Source: an uncultured Clostridia bacterium
GTDB lineage: Bacteria > Bacillota > Clostridia > TANB77 > CAG-508
Assembly: GCA_944386315.1 (NCBI GenBank)
Contig: CALXAS010000011.1
Location: 1-16,217 of the forward strand
Direction: 5' to 3'
Length of the DNA stretch: 16,217 nt
Position numbers and translations under genes: made by a program. Positions 6,422 to 13,537 of this stretch are shown here, piece by piece. The notes under the pieces were generated by a model. The model was not told where the DNA came from. It made no database searches and saw only the letters and a program-made list of their open reading frames with translations. The first letter of the stretch is position 1, and each line of letters opens with the position of its first letter.

Positions 6422-6847
6422 TTAATCATCCAATATTTCCATTGCTTTCTTGTACTTTTGAAAACGCTTCTCCGCTTTTTCTGTCCACTCTGTTAATCGG
6501 CTCTTGTCACTATTGTGTTTTAAATCTGCCTTTTTTACTTTTTTACTAATAGGATTTTGCTTTAATTTTTGTACATAAGACATATAGTCTTCGTTCTCAT
6601 CATGTGTCAATAACTTTAAAGCTTCTATTACCTCCTCTGAGAATTCTTCCGATAAATCTTCCATGGTTACCGGAGTGTCTTCCACTACATCATGTAGTAA
6701 GGCTACAATAGTTTCTGTTTCAGTATCCATTTGCTCCGCCAAATGAATAGGATGATAAATGTAAGGAACACCTGACTTATCCAGTTGTCCATGATGTGCT
6801 TCATAAGCAATTTGCATCGCTCTTTTTGTTTTTTCTGTGTAAATCAT
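6422..6847 (-). CDS. Small HD-domain hydrolase, Mesh1/SpoT-hydrolase-like
   Basis: A 141-residue single-domain protein of the HD phosphohydrolase superfamily, closest in pattern to the (p)ppGpp hydrolase domain of RelA/SpoT and the stand-alone Mesh1 group. In order it shows AYEAHHGQ (His18/19), YIYHP (His32), LLHDVVEDT (His52-Asp53, Glu56-Asp57) and KKADLKHNSD (Asp108). These are the metal ligands and the active-site ED of that family. There is no synthetase, TGS or ACT domain. It would be cytosolic and Mn-dependent. The substrate is inferred: alarmone is likeliest, but NADPH or other nucleotides are possible. The ATG has GGAGG ten bases upstream. A probable promoter at 6899-6927 overlaps the end of fprA, so it may be expressed both alone and by read-through. 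Confidence 0.85.
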   Translation of the reverse strand: MIYTEKTKRAMQIAYEAHHGQLDKSGVPYIYHPIHLAEQMDTETETIVALLHDVVEDTPVTMEDLSEEFSEEVIEALKLLTHDENEDYMSYVQKLKQNPISKKVKKADLKHNSDKSRLTEWTEKAEKRFQKYKKAMEILDD

Positions 6848-6898
6848 GCTGCTTTGTCCTCCTATTTACTTGTTTGCTTTATTTTTGGTTTCGCACAC

Positions 6899-6927
6899 AA
6901 TATACCATGTTTTTTGTTTTAATTCAA
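6899..6927 (-). promoter_or_regulatory. Probable promoter of the HD hydrolase gene
   Basis: On the minus strand TTGAAT (6922-6927, 4/6) and TATATT (6899-6904, 5/6) are 17 bases apart. The -35 box overlaps the last codons of fprA. Predicted start is near 6892, about 45 bases before the ATG. Confidence 0.5.
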
Positions 6928-8079
6928 TATAGCTTTTGCTAAAATCTTCATTTGCTCCTTATTTTCTTCTTTCATACTTGTTTTGATACTCACAACTGGT
7001 TCTACTATTTCTATTTCTTTCATCTCGCCTAGAATTTCTTTCATACATTTTGCTGCCATAGGTGCCCATGAACCATTTTCTATAAGTCCTATTTTTCTTT
7101 TCTGATAATTTTTATGTTTTAATCTTCTTAAAAAGGTTTCTGTATAAGGAAATAGTCCTGCATCATAAGTAGTAGAGGCAAGTATTAATTTATCATAATA
7201 AAAGGCTTGTGATACTACTTCTGCGATATCACTTCTTGCTAAATCTCTTACTACTACTGCTTTAGCACCTTGCTCTTTTAATATGTTTTCTAATTCTTCT
7301 ACTACTTTTCTGGTATTTCCATAAATAGAATTATAAGCAATAAGGATACCATCTTTCTCTGCTTCGTAACGACTCCACTTATCATATTTCTCTATATAAT
7401 AAGATAAATTTTCTTTTAAGATTGGGCCATGTAATGGACAAATTGTTTGGATATCTAGTGTAGCTGCTTTTTTTAGCAAGCTTTGCACTTGCATGCCATA
7501 TTTTCCTACTATATTAAAATAGTATCTTCTTGCTTCCTCTTCCCAATCTTCTTCAGTATCTAATGCACCAAATTTTCCAAAGCCATCTGCCGAGAATAGT
7601 ATTTTCTCTGTTTGCTCATAAGTTACCATTACTTCTGGCCAATGTACCATTGGTGCCATAAAAAATTGCAAAATATGTTTCCCTATAGAAACTGTATCTC
7701 CTTCTCCTACAATTACTTGCCTCTTACTCATATCCATTGGGAAAAATTGTGGAAGCATGCATGCTGTCTTACTATTCACAATCAATTGCATTTCTGGATA
7801 TTTTTCCGCTAACAACTGTATATTAGCAGAGTGGTCTGGCTCCAGGTGAGAAATGACCAGATAATCCACTTTTCTACCTTCTAAAACCTTTTCTAAATTA
7901 TCTATCCACTCCTTTGTTTTTCTTTTATCTACTGTATCCATGACCACTATTTTTTCGTCTTCTATCAAATAGGAATTATAGGAAACTCCATGTGCTAAAG
8001 GATATTGGCTTTCAAATAAATCTAAGTCTTTATCATCTACTCCTATATAGGAAATATTTTGAGTTACTTTTTTCTCCAT
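6919..8079 (-). CDS. fprA: Flavodiiron protein (FprA, class A)
   Basis: Cytoplasmic O2 or NO reductase that protects anaerobes, fed with electrons by rubredoxin. The 386 residues are a metallo-beta-lactamase-like domain (about 1-245) followed by a flavodoxin domain starting at AYNSIYGNTRKVV (about 249-261), which binds FMN. All diiron ligands are present: HLEPDH (His78, Glu80, Asp82, His83), VHWPE (His146), SADGF (Asp165) and PLHGP (His217). The 62- and 18-residue gaps between the first ones match the family. No rubredoxin or NADH domain is fused, so partners are encoded elsewhere. It starts 17 bases after a glycosyltransferase gene and seems to share its transcript, an odd partner for a stress enzyme. 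The ribosome site AAAGGTGG is imperfect. Confidence 0.94.
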   Translation of the reverse strand: MEKKVTQNISYIGVDDKDLDLFESQYPLAHGVSYNSYLIEDEKIVVMDTVDKRKTKEWIDNLEKVLEGRKVDYLVISHLEPDHSANIQLLAEKYPEMQLIVNSKTACMLPQFFPMDMSKRQVIVGEGDTVSIGKHILQFFMAPMVHWPEVMVTYEQTEKILFSADGFGKFGALDTEEDWEEEARRYYFNIVGKYGMQVQSLLKKAATLDIQTICPLHGPILKENLSYYIEKYDKWSRYEAEKDGILIAYNSIYGNTRKVVEELENILKEQGAKAVVVRDLARSDIAEVVSQAFYYDKLILASTTYDAGLFPYTETFLRRLKHKNYQKRKIGLIENGSWAPMAAKCMKEILGEMKEIEIVEPVVSIKTSMKEENKEQMKILAKAILN

Positions 8080-8096
8080 TGCTTGTCCACCTTTCT

Positions 8097-9122
8097 TTAT
8101 ATACTTTCTAATTGTGGATCCATAGAAAGTGTTATGGTTGGATTTGTAATTATCTTTTTCTTTTTCGTTTTCTTTTCATTTAATTTTAACAATTCTGTTA
8201 ACTGTTTTTGTTGTTTTTTACCAAAAAATGAATAGATTTCTTTTTCATCTTTTTGAACAATTCCTTTTACCTTTTTATTCATTTTATTTAGCTCTTTCTT
8301 TATTTTTTTTTCAATATTTTCTAATCTAGAGGCATCTGCATAAGCTGTTAATAAAATTTTTGCCAAATAATATTCATTATATTTTTTTAATTCTTTATAT
8401 CTTTTTTCGATATAATCATATCTATCATTTACAAGTTCCATATAATCTAAAATGGTTTGTTCTGTATTATGGTTCACTATACTATCCGCTCTATTGAAAT
8501 AATAATACTCTGGCTCTCCCGTTACTACAATTTTATTACATTGTTCTAACACATAGAAGGTAGTTCCTATATCTTCATATTTTTTACCTACAGGATATTG
8601 TACTTCATTAAATAATTCTCTTTTATATAATTTATTCCATGCGTAGCTTTGAATTTTTTTGTCCAACAATACTTCTTTTAGTATTTGTAATTTATTATAT
8701 TCTTGAATACCTTTGTTTGCATTTTTTATTTTATTTTCGTTCTCTATCACATTATAGAAATTGCAAATACATACATCTGCCTTTTTTTCTGTTATAATTT
8801 GATGCATATGTTCATACATATGTTCACTAATCCAGTCATCACTGTCTACAAATCCTATATATTTCCCTTTTGCCTTACTAATCCCTAAATTTCTTGCAGC
8901 ATAAAGTCCTTCATTTTCTTTGTGTATCACTTCTATTCTACTATCTAACTTAGCATATTGATCACATATTTTTCCACAATTATCTGGTGAACCATCATCT
9001 ATTACTATAATTTGTAAATTTTGGTAAGTTTGATGTATTACACTTTGCAGGCATTTTTCTAAATATTTCTCCACTTTATAAACTGGAATAATAATAGAAA
9101 TTAAATCTTTTTTTACAGACAT
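8097..9122 (-). CDS. GT2-family glycosyltransferase
   Basis: Inverting GT-A fold glycosyltransferase, probably building a surface polysaccharide or cell-wall glycopolymer at the inner face of the membrane. The 341 residues start with SIIIPVYKVEKYLEKCL and contain VIDDGSPDNC (Asp42-Asp43) and FVDSDDW (93-96, the DxD-type metal and nucleotide-sugar site). NEGLYAARNLGI (70-81) is typical of EpsJ/WaaB-like GT2 enzymes. The C-terminal third is helical, very lysine-rich (a KKTKKKK run) and has no clear transmembrane segment. Donor and acceptor cannot be read from sequence. The ribosome site TAGGAGG lies inside the end of the previous gene, where it encodes Gly-Gly. The two genes are one base apart, which points to coupled translation. 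Confidence 0.9.
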   Translation of the reverse strand: MSVKKDLISIIIPVYKVEKYLEKCLQSVIHQTYQNLQIIVIDDGSPDNCGKICDQYAKLDSRIEVIHKENEGLYAARNLGISKAKGKYIGFVDSDDWISEHMYEHMHQIITEKKADVCICNFYNVIENENKIKNANKGIQEYNKLQILKEVLLDKKIQSYAWNKLYKRELFNEVQYPVGKKYEDIGTTFYVLEQCNKIVVTGEPEYYYFNRADSIVNHNTEQTILDYMELVNDRYDYIEKRYKELKKYNEYYLAKILLTAYADASRLENIEKKIKKELNKMNKKVKGIVQKDEKEIYSFFGKKQQKQLTELLKLNEKKTKKKKIITNPTITLSMDPQLESI

Positions 9123-9123
9123 A

Positions 9124-9741
9124 TTATTCGCCTCCTAAATATTTTATATCCGCTAACCTTATTATATTGAATTTATTTTTTTCATACACTAGTTCATTAA
9201 TTGCTACATTATATTGGCAATACTTTTCTCTTTCGTAGCAAAATGCAACACCGGTAATTTTTCTTAAAAAAGCTTCTATGGCTACTCCATGCGAACATAT
9301 TAATATATTTTTTCCTTCATTACCCTGTGCTATCTTTAGGATACATTTATACATCCTTTGGGCTACTTCTTCCATTGTCTCTTGCTCTGGTATTCCACAA
9401 ATTTCATTAATTTTATTTTGTGTTGCTTTTATATTAGGATTGATGCGATTAACTTCTTCCCATTTCCATCCATCGTATTCCCCAAAAAACATTTCCGATA
9501 ATCCTTTGTCTATCTCTATGGAAACTTTATTCCAATTTGCTAATGGTTCTACCGTTTTTATTGCTCTTCCCGATGGGCTGGAATAAACTTTATCAAATGG
9601 AATATCTTTTAATTCCTGTGTTAATTTATTTATCAGTCTTTTTCCCCTTGGTGTTATTTCATAATCGTGTCTACCAGTTAATCTTTTCTCTATATTTCCT
9701 ATCGTTTCTGTATGTCTAACTATTACTATTGTTGTTTTCAT
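9124..9741 (-). CDS. Histidine phosphatase family protein (phosphoglycerate mutase-like)
   Basis: Phosphatase of the histidine acid/PGM superfamily, about 205 residues. The signature RHTET (RHGET in most members) sits near residues 9-13 and holds the phosphorylated His. SSPSGRA, the Glu of EMFFGEYDGW and CSHGVAI with the second catalytic His complete the active site. Length and layout match cofactor-dependent PGM-like phosphatases such as CobC or PhoE rather than glycolytic GpmA. Substrate unknown. Inside a glycosyltransferase operon a sugar-phosphate or nucleotide-sugar intermediate is plausible. The start is uncertain: ATG at 9741 gives the normal N-terminus MKTTIVIVRH, while TTG at 9747 has better spacing to GGAG. 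Either way the gene overlaps the end of the previous one, by 26 or 32 bases. Confidence 0.88.
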   Translation of the reverse strand: MKTTIVIVRHTETIGNIEKRLTGRHDYEITPRGKRLINKLTQELKDIPFDKVYSSPSGRAIKTVEPLANWNKVSIEIDKGLSEMFFGEYDGWKWEEVNRINPNIKATQNKINEICGIPEQETMEEVAQRMYKCILKIAQGNEGKNILICSHGVAIEAFLRKITGVAFCYEREKYCQYNVAINELVYEKNKFNIIRLADIKYLGGE

Positions 9742-10606
9742 TATCAAAAAAACTCCTATATTTATATTCTCGTTTTGGTAATAATTTTATAGGTCCACCA
9801 TTTTCTAATGCTTGTAAAATTGCCCCTATTCTCTTTGGTATTGATTCGTTTTCATTTTCGATAAAACTTAATAAGTATGGTTTATACTCTTCTGGTGTAA
9901 TGGCATACAAGTCCATTACTTCTGCAAGCATACGATACCAATCAGAACATTTTTTTACAGAAGGCTTAGACATTACACTTCCTTCTCTGTTTCTATAATA
10001 TTTAAACACTTCTATATTTGCATATTTTGTATTTTGAGATAAAATGGTTGCCTTGATAGAATAAATTTCATCTTCATAATACATTCCTTCTACAAACTTC
10101 ATATTATTTTTGATTAAAAATTCTCTTCTCCAACATTTACTTGACACAGAAAAAGTTACATCACATAACAAACGTGCTTTTTTGGTAGAGTTTTCTTTTG
10201 TAGAAACTCTTACTTTGTTTCCTTTCCCTACATCTTCGTATCCCAAAAAAAGAATTTCTGGTTTCTCTTCTCCTATTACTTCATCTATTTTTTTTAATGT
10301 TTCATTATTATATAAAGTATCGTCTCCATCTAAAAATATGATATACTCTCCTCTTGCCTCTTCAAGTGCAATATTTCTGGGAGCCCCTGCTGTCCCAGAA
10401 TTTTTTTCTGTTTTTAAAAGTTTTAGTTTATTATTTTCTAATTTTTCTATTTCAGCTACTGTATTATCTGTTGAACAATCATCTACTACTAATACCTCGT
10501 AGTTTTCAAAAGTTTGATTCGTCACACTCTGTATTGCTCTTCCTATATATTTTTCTACATTATAAGCAGGAATAATTACACTAAATCTTATCTCTTCCTT
10601 ATTCAA
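9716..10606 (-). CDS. GT2-family glycosyltransferase
   Basis: Second GT-A glycosyltransferase of the cluster, 296 residues. SVIIPAYNVEKYIGRAI, VVDDCSTDNT (Asp42-Asp43) and FLDGDDT (93-96) mark the nucleotide-sugar site. NSGTAGAPRNIAL (69-81) is the usual loop between them. The C-terminal half has SSKCWRREF and YYEDEIYS, commonly seen in GT2 enzymes of capsule and teichoic-acid-like loci. No transmembrane helix is evident. Translation starts at TTG (10604-10606) after AAGGAG, and the sequence TTGAATAA contains both this start and the stop of the previous gene, so the two are translationally coupled. Its 3' end in turn overlaps the histidine phosphatase gene. Sugar specificity is unknown. Confidence 0.9.
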   Translation of the reverse strand: MNKEEIRFSVIIPAYNVEKYIGRAIQSVTNQTFENYEVLVVDDCSTDNTVAEIEKLENNKLKLLKTEKNSGTAGAPRNIALEEARGEYIIFLDGDDTLYNNETLKKIDEVIGEEKPEILFLGYEDVGKGNKVRVSTKENSTKKARLLCDVTFSVSSKCWRREFLIKNNMKFVEGMYYEDEIYSIKATILSQNTKYANIEVFKYYRNREGSVMSKPSVKKCSDWYRMLAEVMDLYAITPEEYKPYLLSFIENENESIPKRIGAILQALENGGPIKLLPKREYKYRSFFDNENNNSNS

Positions 10607-11555
10607 TTTCTTTCTCTCCTTCTACTATTTTTTGTAATGACTTAATAGCAAAATCATTATTATATTTTTCAAATTCCGTATTTAAAAGGTATGGAATTTG
10701 TTTTTCTACTTCCTCTACATTATGTGCATATTTAATATAGCCTAAATGTTTTAATGTTTCATAGGTTGCTTCTATTTTATGATTATAGTTTTTAAAAGCA
10801 ATACACGGTGTACTAGTAATAGCTGCAAAAATCATTCCATGTAACCTATCTGTGATTACTAGTTGTGCTTGTCTGTATTTTACAAACATTTCTTCTAATT
10901 TTTGCTTTCTCTCGTTTTCTTTAATAGGTTCTCCTTTTGCCGTATCATTATACTCTATTTTTTTTAAATATTTTTTTATTATTTGTTCAAGCCTGCTCAT
11001 TTGTTCAGGATTTAAATTTCTCTCTATATCATTTCTTAATATTAATAAAATTCCTTCTCTTTTCTTTTCCTCTCGAGTTTCATTTAGATATGTTACCATA
11101 TCTGTAGTTTGTATGACTCGATTATACTTAAATTGTTTTTTCATTTCTTCATAAGAAACTTTTTCTCTTGCAACAACTGTTAATTTCTTATGTTTTCCAT
11201 ATATTTTTTTACTTTTCTCTAATTCTTCTCTTCCCTTGTCTGTTTCACTAAAATGCATAGTCTGTGGAAATATAATAATTTCATTATTTGGAAATATCTC
11301 TATTACTTTTCTTCTAGCTTCTTCTATATATAAATATTCATCTCCTAGGTTTCCACCTCCATGCAAAAATATAATATCTCCTTCTTTTACATACTCTCTT
11401 ACTTTATCTATACATTTTTCTAGTGTTTCTTCTGATATTTCGTAATATTGTTCCATTGGAAAGTTTGCTTTTATAAACTGTCTTTCTGCTAAAGCAATTG
11501 CACTATCTCCTAAATTATTGTGATGTGGTACTCCCATTAAGATTACTTTTCTCAT
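10599..11555 (-). CDS. Polysaccharide pyruvyl transferase family protein
   Basis: Member of the family that puts a pyruvate ketal on sugars of exopolysaccharide or wall polymers using phosphoenolpyruvate (EpsO, EpsI and CsaB relatives). The 318 residues show HHNNLGDSAIA (11-21), LHGGGNLGDEY (64-74), IIFPQTM, TVVAREKVSYE and TDRLHGMIFA (235-244) followed by TPCIAF. The GGGN and DRLHG signatures are characteristic of the family. It heads the operon, with its own extended -10 promoter upstream (11590-11598) and an AAAGGGGG ribosome site before ATG. With two glycosyltransferases downstream it probably decorates a surface glycan, adding negative charge. Some family members may transfer other groups, so the exact reaction is inferred. 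Confidence 0.9.
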   Translation of the reverse strand: MRKVILMGVPHHNNLGDSAIALAERQFIKANFPMEQYYEISEETLEKCIDKVREYVKEGDIIFLHGGGNLGDEYLYIEEARRKVIEIFPNNEIIIFPQTMHFSETDKGREELEKSKKIYGKHKKLTVVAREKVSYEEMKKQFKYNRVIQTTDMVTYLNETREEKKREGILLILRNDIERNLNPEQMSRLEQIIKKYLKKIEYNDTAKGEPIKENERKQKLEEMFVKYRQAQLVITDRLHGMIFAAITSTPCIAFKNYNHKIEATYETLKHLGYIKYAHNVEEVEKQIPYLLNTEFEKYNNDFAIKSLQKIVEGEKEIE

Positions 11556-11589
11556 TTATGTCCCCCTTTAATACATTTTCACTCTTTAT

Positions 11590-11598
11590 ATTTTAACA
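11590..11598 (-). promoter_or_regulatory. Extended -10 promoter of the polysaccharide operon
   Basis: The minus strand reads TGTTAAAAT, a TGn extended -10 with TAAAAT (5/6), about 35 bases upstream of the pyruvyl transferase ATG. No good -35 hexamer lies 17 bases further upstream, which an extended -10 can tolerate. Confidence 0.4.
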
Positions 11599-11911
11599 CA
11601 TTTTTTTCTATTTTTCTAGCTTTTTGCATTATTTCTTATTTTTAATTTAATTCTTTCATTTATTTACGATAATATTCTGCAACATTAGATATGAAAATTT
11701 CTTAAAAATATGAGGATATTATGTTTATTTTTTGATATTCTTTGTATTTAAATAATTAACATAATACAAATAAGAGTGTTATACAACTTATCTAATAATC
11801 ACGAACGCTTCTGCAAATAGTACAATCTAATTACTGAAAGCTTTCGTAAGCAATGCGTTTCTAACGAAAGAAAGTAGAGAAAAACAATTATCTCTATTTC
11901 CCAAAAAAATA
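11599..11911. other. Gene-free AT-rich spacer after the RloB remnant
   Basis: I find no ORF with a start codon and ribosome site on either strand. Visible structure is limited. CTTTCGT and ACGAAAG form a 7-base inverted repeat at about 11842-11871, around CGTAAGCAATGCG. TTTGTATT and AATACAAA form an 8-base inverted repeat at about 11738-11770. Some short out-of-frame stretches could be decayed coding sequence, but none resembles the missing part of RloB clearly enough to claim. No terminal repeats or target duplications of an insertion sequence are evident. Confidence 0.4.
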
Positions 11912-11955
11912 AAATAAAGGAAGAAACCTGATTGTTTAGGTTTCCCCTTTATTTT
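11902..11955 (-). terminator. Strong bidirectional terminator after the ATPase/RloB pair
   Basis: AAATAAAGG (11912-11920) pairs with CCTTTATTT (11946-11954), and GAAACCT (11923-11929) with AGGTTTC (11938-11944), giving a 16-bp interrupted stem with an 8-base loop. On the minus strand TATTTTTTT follows. The stop codon of the RloB fragment touches the base of the stem, so the truncated gene runs straight into the terminator. Confidence 0.85.
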
Positions 11956-12146
11956 TATATTATTTTATTTCTATTCATAATATATTCCACTGGTTTATAA
12001 ACTGATGTATATGGATTATCTCGTTTCTGAAAATTTCTAAAATATATTTCTTCTGTTTTATTCTTTCCTTCAAATTCAAATAATATACTTTCTTTTGTTT
12101 TCCTATTCTTTCTATTTCTTTGAATTTGTTCTATTCTTCTGGCCAT
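11955..12146 (-). pseudogene. rloB: RloB-family protein, truncated to its N-terminus
   Basis: Only 63 codons remain of a family usually near 200 residues. The fragment starts MARRIEQIQRNRKNRK, the basic N-terminus of the family. ILFEFEGKNKTEEIYFRNF follows, corresponding to the first strand and Glu of the RloB TOPRIM-like domain (commonly ILIVCEGxKTE). After TSVYK it diverges and stops. The later acidic residues of the fold are missing, so nuclease-type activity is unlikely. It overlaps the ATPase gene by 16 bases, the standard arrangement of RloA-RloB/AbiL pairs, in which the ATPase is taken to control the RloB effector in phage defence. The stop abuts the terminator, which suggests deletion of the rest. 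An alternative is a natural short variant, but I consider decay likelier. Confidence 0.65.
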
Positions 12147-13390
12147 AAGTTATCACCCATGGCTATAAAAGGTATTGCACCATATCTTCCATTAAGATAG
12201 CCCTTTTGTATATTTTCTGTTTTTCTAACAGGAAAATCATCTAATGGATATAAATCTGTAGCCCCTTTCTTATAATCTTTTTCTGTGAACCATATTTGAT
12301 CTCTTCTGAATAAGTTCAAACTCAATAAATTTGTGTCATGCGTATTAAATATTAGTTGTGCGCCATTTTTGTTATACTCTTTGCTATTAAATAGCTTTAC
12401 AATATATTTTACTAAAAACGGATGCAAACTTCTGTCTAACTCATCAACTATTAGTATTTTTCCTTTTTTTAAAACATGTAGTAAAATCGGATTTAAAATA
12501 AACATATTTTGTGTACCTAATGATTCTTCCGTTAAATCCAAACTAATATTTCTTTCATTTCCCTTATCGTCTATTATATTGTGGCTAGTTATCACACTAA
12601 AATTTTTTGTGTTCTTGGAGATAAATGGTCTTAACTCTGGTGGTATCATAGATAATTGTTCCTCTGAAATTTCTACATTAGAGATATTATATCCATTTAT
12701 ATTCATCTCCGCTTCATTTAAAACATGTAATGAAAAATTTCTTAATTCTCCACTTTTATCATTATAATATTGTTCAAAAGAAATACCTTTTAATGGTTCA
12801 TAATCAAATAGTACATTTATTCCATTTGTAATAAAATTATAAACTGGTTTTGTTTTTTCGTAATTCCAAGTAGTAGCTGTAGCTAAGAAAAATTTGTTTT
12901 CCATATTTTTATTTTCTATATCCCTTAATTTTCTTTCTGTAATAGTATAATGATACTTGTTAACTTCTGTTCTTTCAAAAATTTCCGTTTCTCTTCCATT
13001 TGGATAATAATATAAATATTCTTCATAAATTCTATTTTGATCAGCGGAAAAGCCATATGCATATTTTATATTATCTATTACCATAATAAATTCAAATGAA
13101 GTTGGCTTATTTATACTTTTTTCATTAAACTTAAAAGGATTTATAGGTAATTTCATTCCAGGCTGCATATTGTTTGAATTCCTCATCATAATAATTACGG
13201 TATTTATGGCTTTCAACAAATTTGTTTTTCCTGAGGCGTTAGCTCCATATATTACTGCTGATTTTAAATATTTTTCATTTTTACATTCTACTAAGTTTTC
13301 TGGTATTTCTTTATCAGCAGAAGCCAGCATGCTGAAAACTACTTTTTCATTTATGGACATAAAATTTTCAACACTAAATTGTACTAACAT
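12131..13390 (-). CDS. AAA15-family ATPase, RloA/AbiLi-like
   Basis: A 419-residue ABC/SMC-type ATPase of the AAA15 group. In order it has FSVENFMSINE, the usual start; Walker A GANASGKT (49-56); a long insertion of mixed strands and helices (about 85-285); the signature-like EESLGTQ (288-294); Walker B KILIVDELD (311-319) with SLHP; and the switch His in FNTHDTNLL (His351). The C-terminus YLNGRYGAIPFI (399-410) is typical of RloA proteins. It is therefore intact. Such ATPases pair with RloB in abortive-infection-type phage defence (AbiL in lactococci). Here the partner is truncated, so the system may be dead, or the ATPase may act in trans. A near-perfect promoter (13412-13440) and the ribosome site AAGGAGGT make it an autonomous unit inserted after the PBP gene. 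Confidence 0.88.
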   Translation of the reverse strand: MLVQFSVENFMSINEKVVFSMLASADKEIPENLVECKNEKYLKSAVIYGANASGKTNLLKAINTVIIMMRNSNNMQPGMKLPINPFKFNEKSINKPTSFEFIMVIDNIKYAYGFSADQNRIYEEYLYYYPNGRETEIFERTEVNKYHYTITERKLRDIENKNMENKFFLATATTWNYEKTKPVYNFITNGINVLFDYEPLKGISFEQYYNDKSGELRNFSLHVLNEAEMNINGYNISNVEISEEQLSMIPPELRPFISKNTKNFSVITSHNIIDDKGNERNISLDLTEESLGTQNMFILNPILLHVLKKGKILIVDELDRSLHPFLVKYIVKLFNSKEYNKNGAQLIFNTHDTNLLSLNLFRRDQIWFTEKDYKKGATDLYPLDDFPVRKTENIQKGYLNGRYGAIPFIAMGDNLWPEE

Positions 13391-13411
13391 ATATACCTCC
13401 TTGTATAGCCT

Positions 13412-13440
13412 ATTATACTCTTTTTATTCAAATTTGTAAA
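13412..13440 (-). promoter_or_regulatory. Promoter of the ATPase/RloB unit
   Basis: On the minus strand TTTACA (13435-13440, 5/6) and TATAAT (13412-13417, 6/6) are 17 bases apart, with a start expected near 13405. That leaves a leader of only about 15 bases, most of it the AAGGAGGT ribosome site. Confidence 0.75.
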
Positions 13441-13537
13441 CAGATTTTATAATTATATTTTACTTTTTTGAATTTTTTATGCAAATTGTTTAAATAAAAT
13501 ATAAGATTTTTATTTTTATATTTGTTTTTTGTATTCT

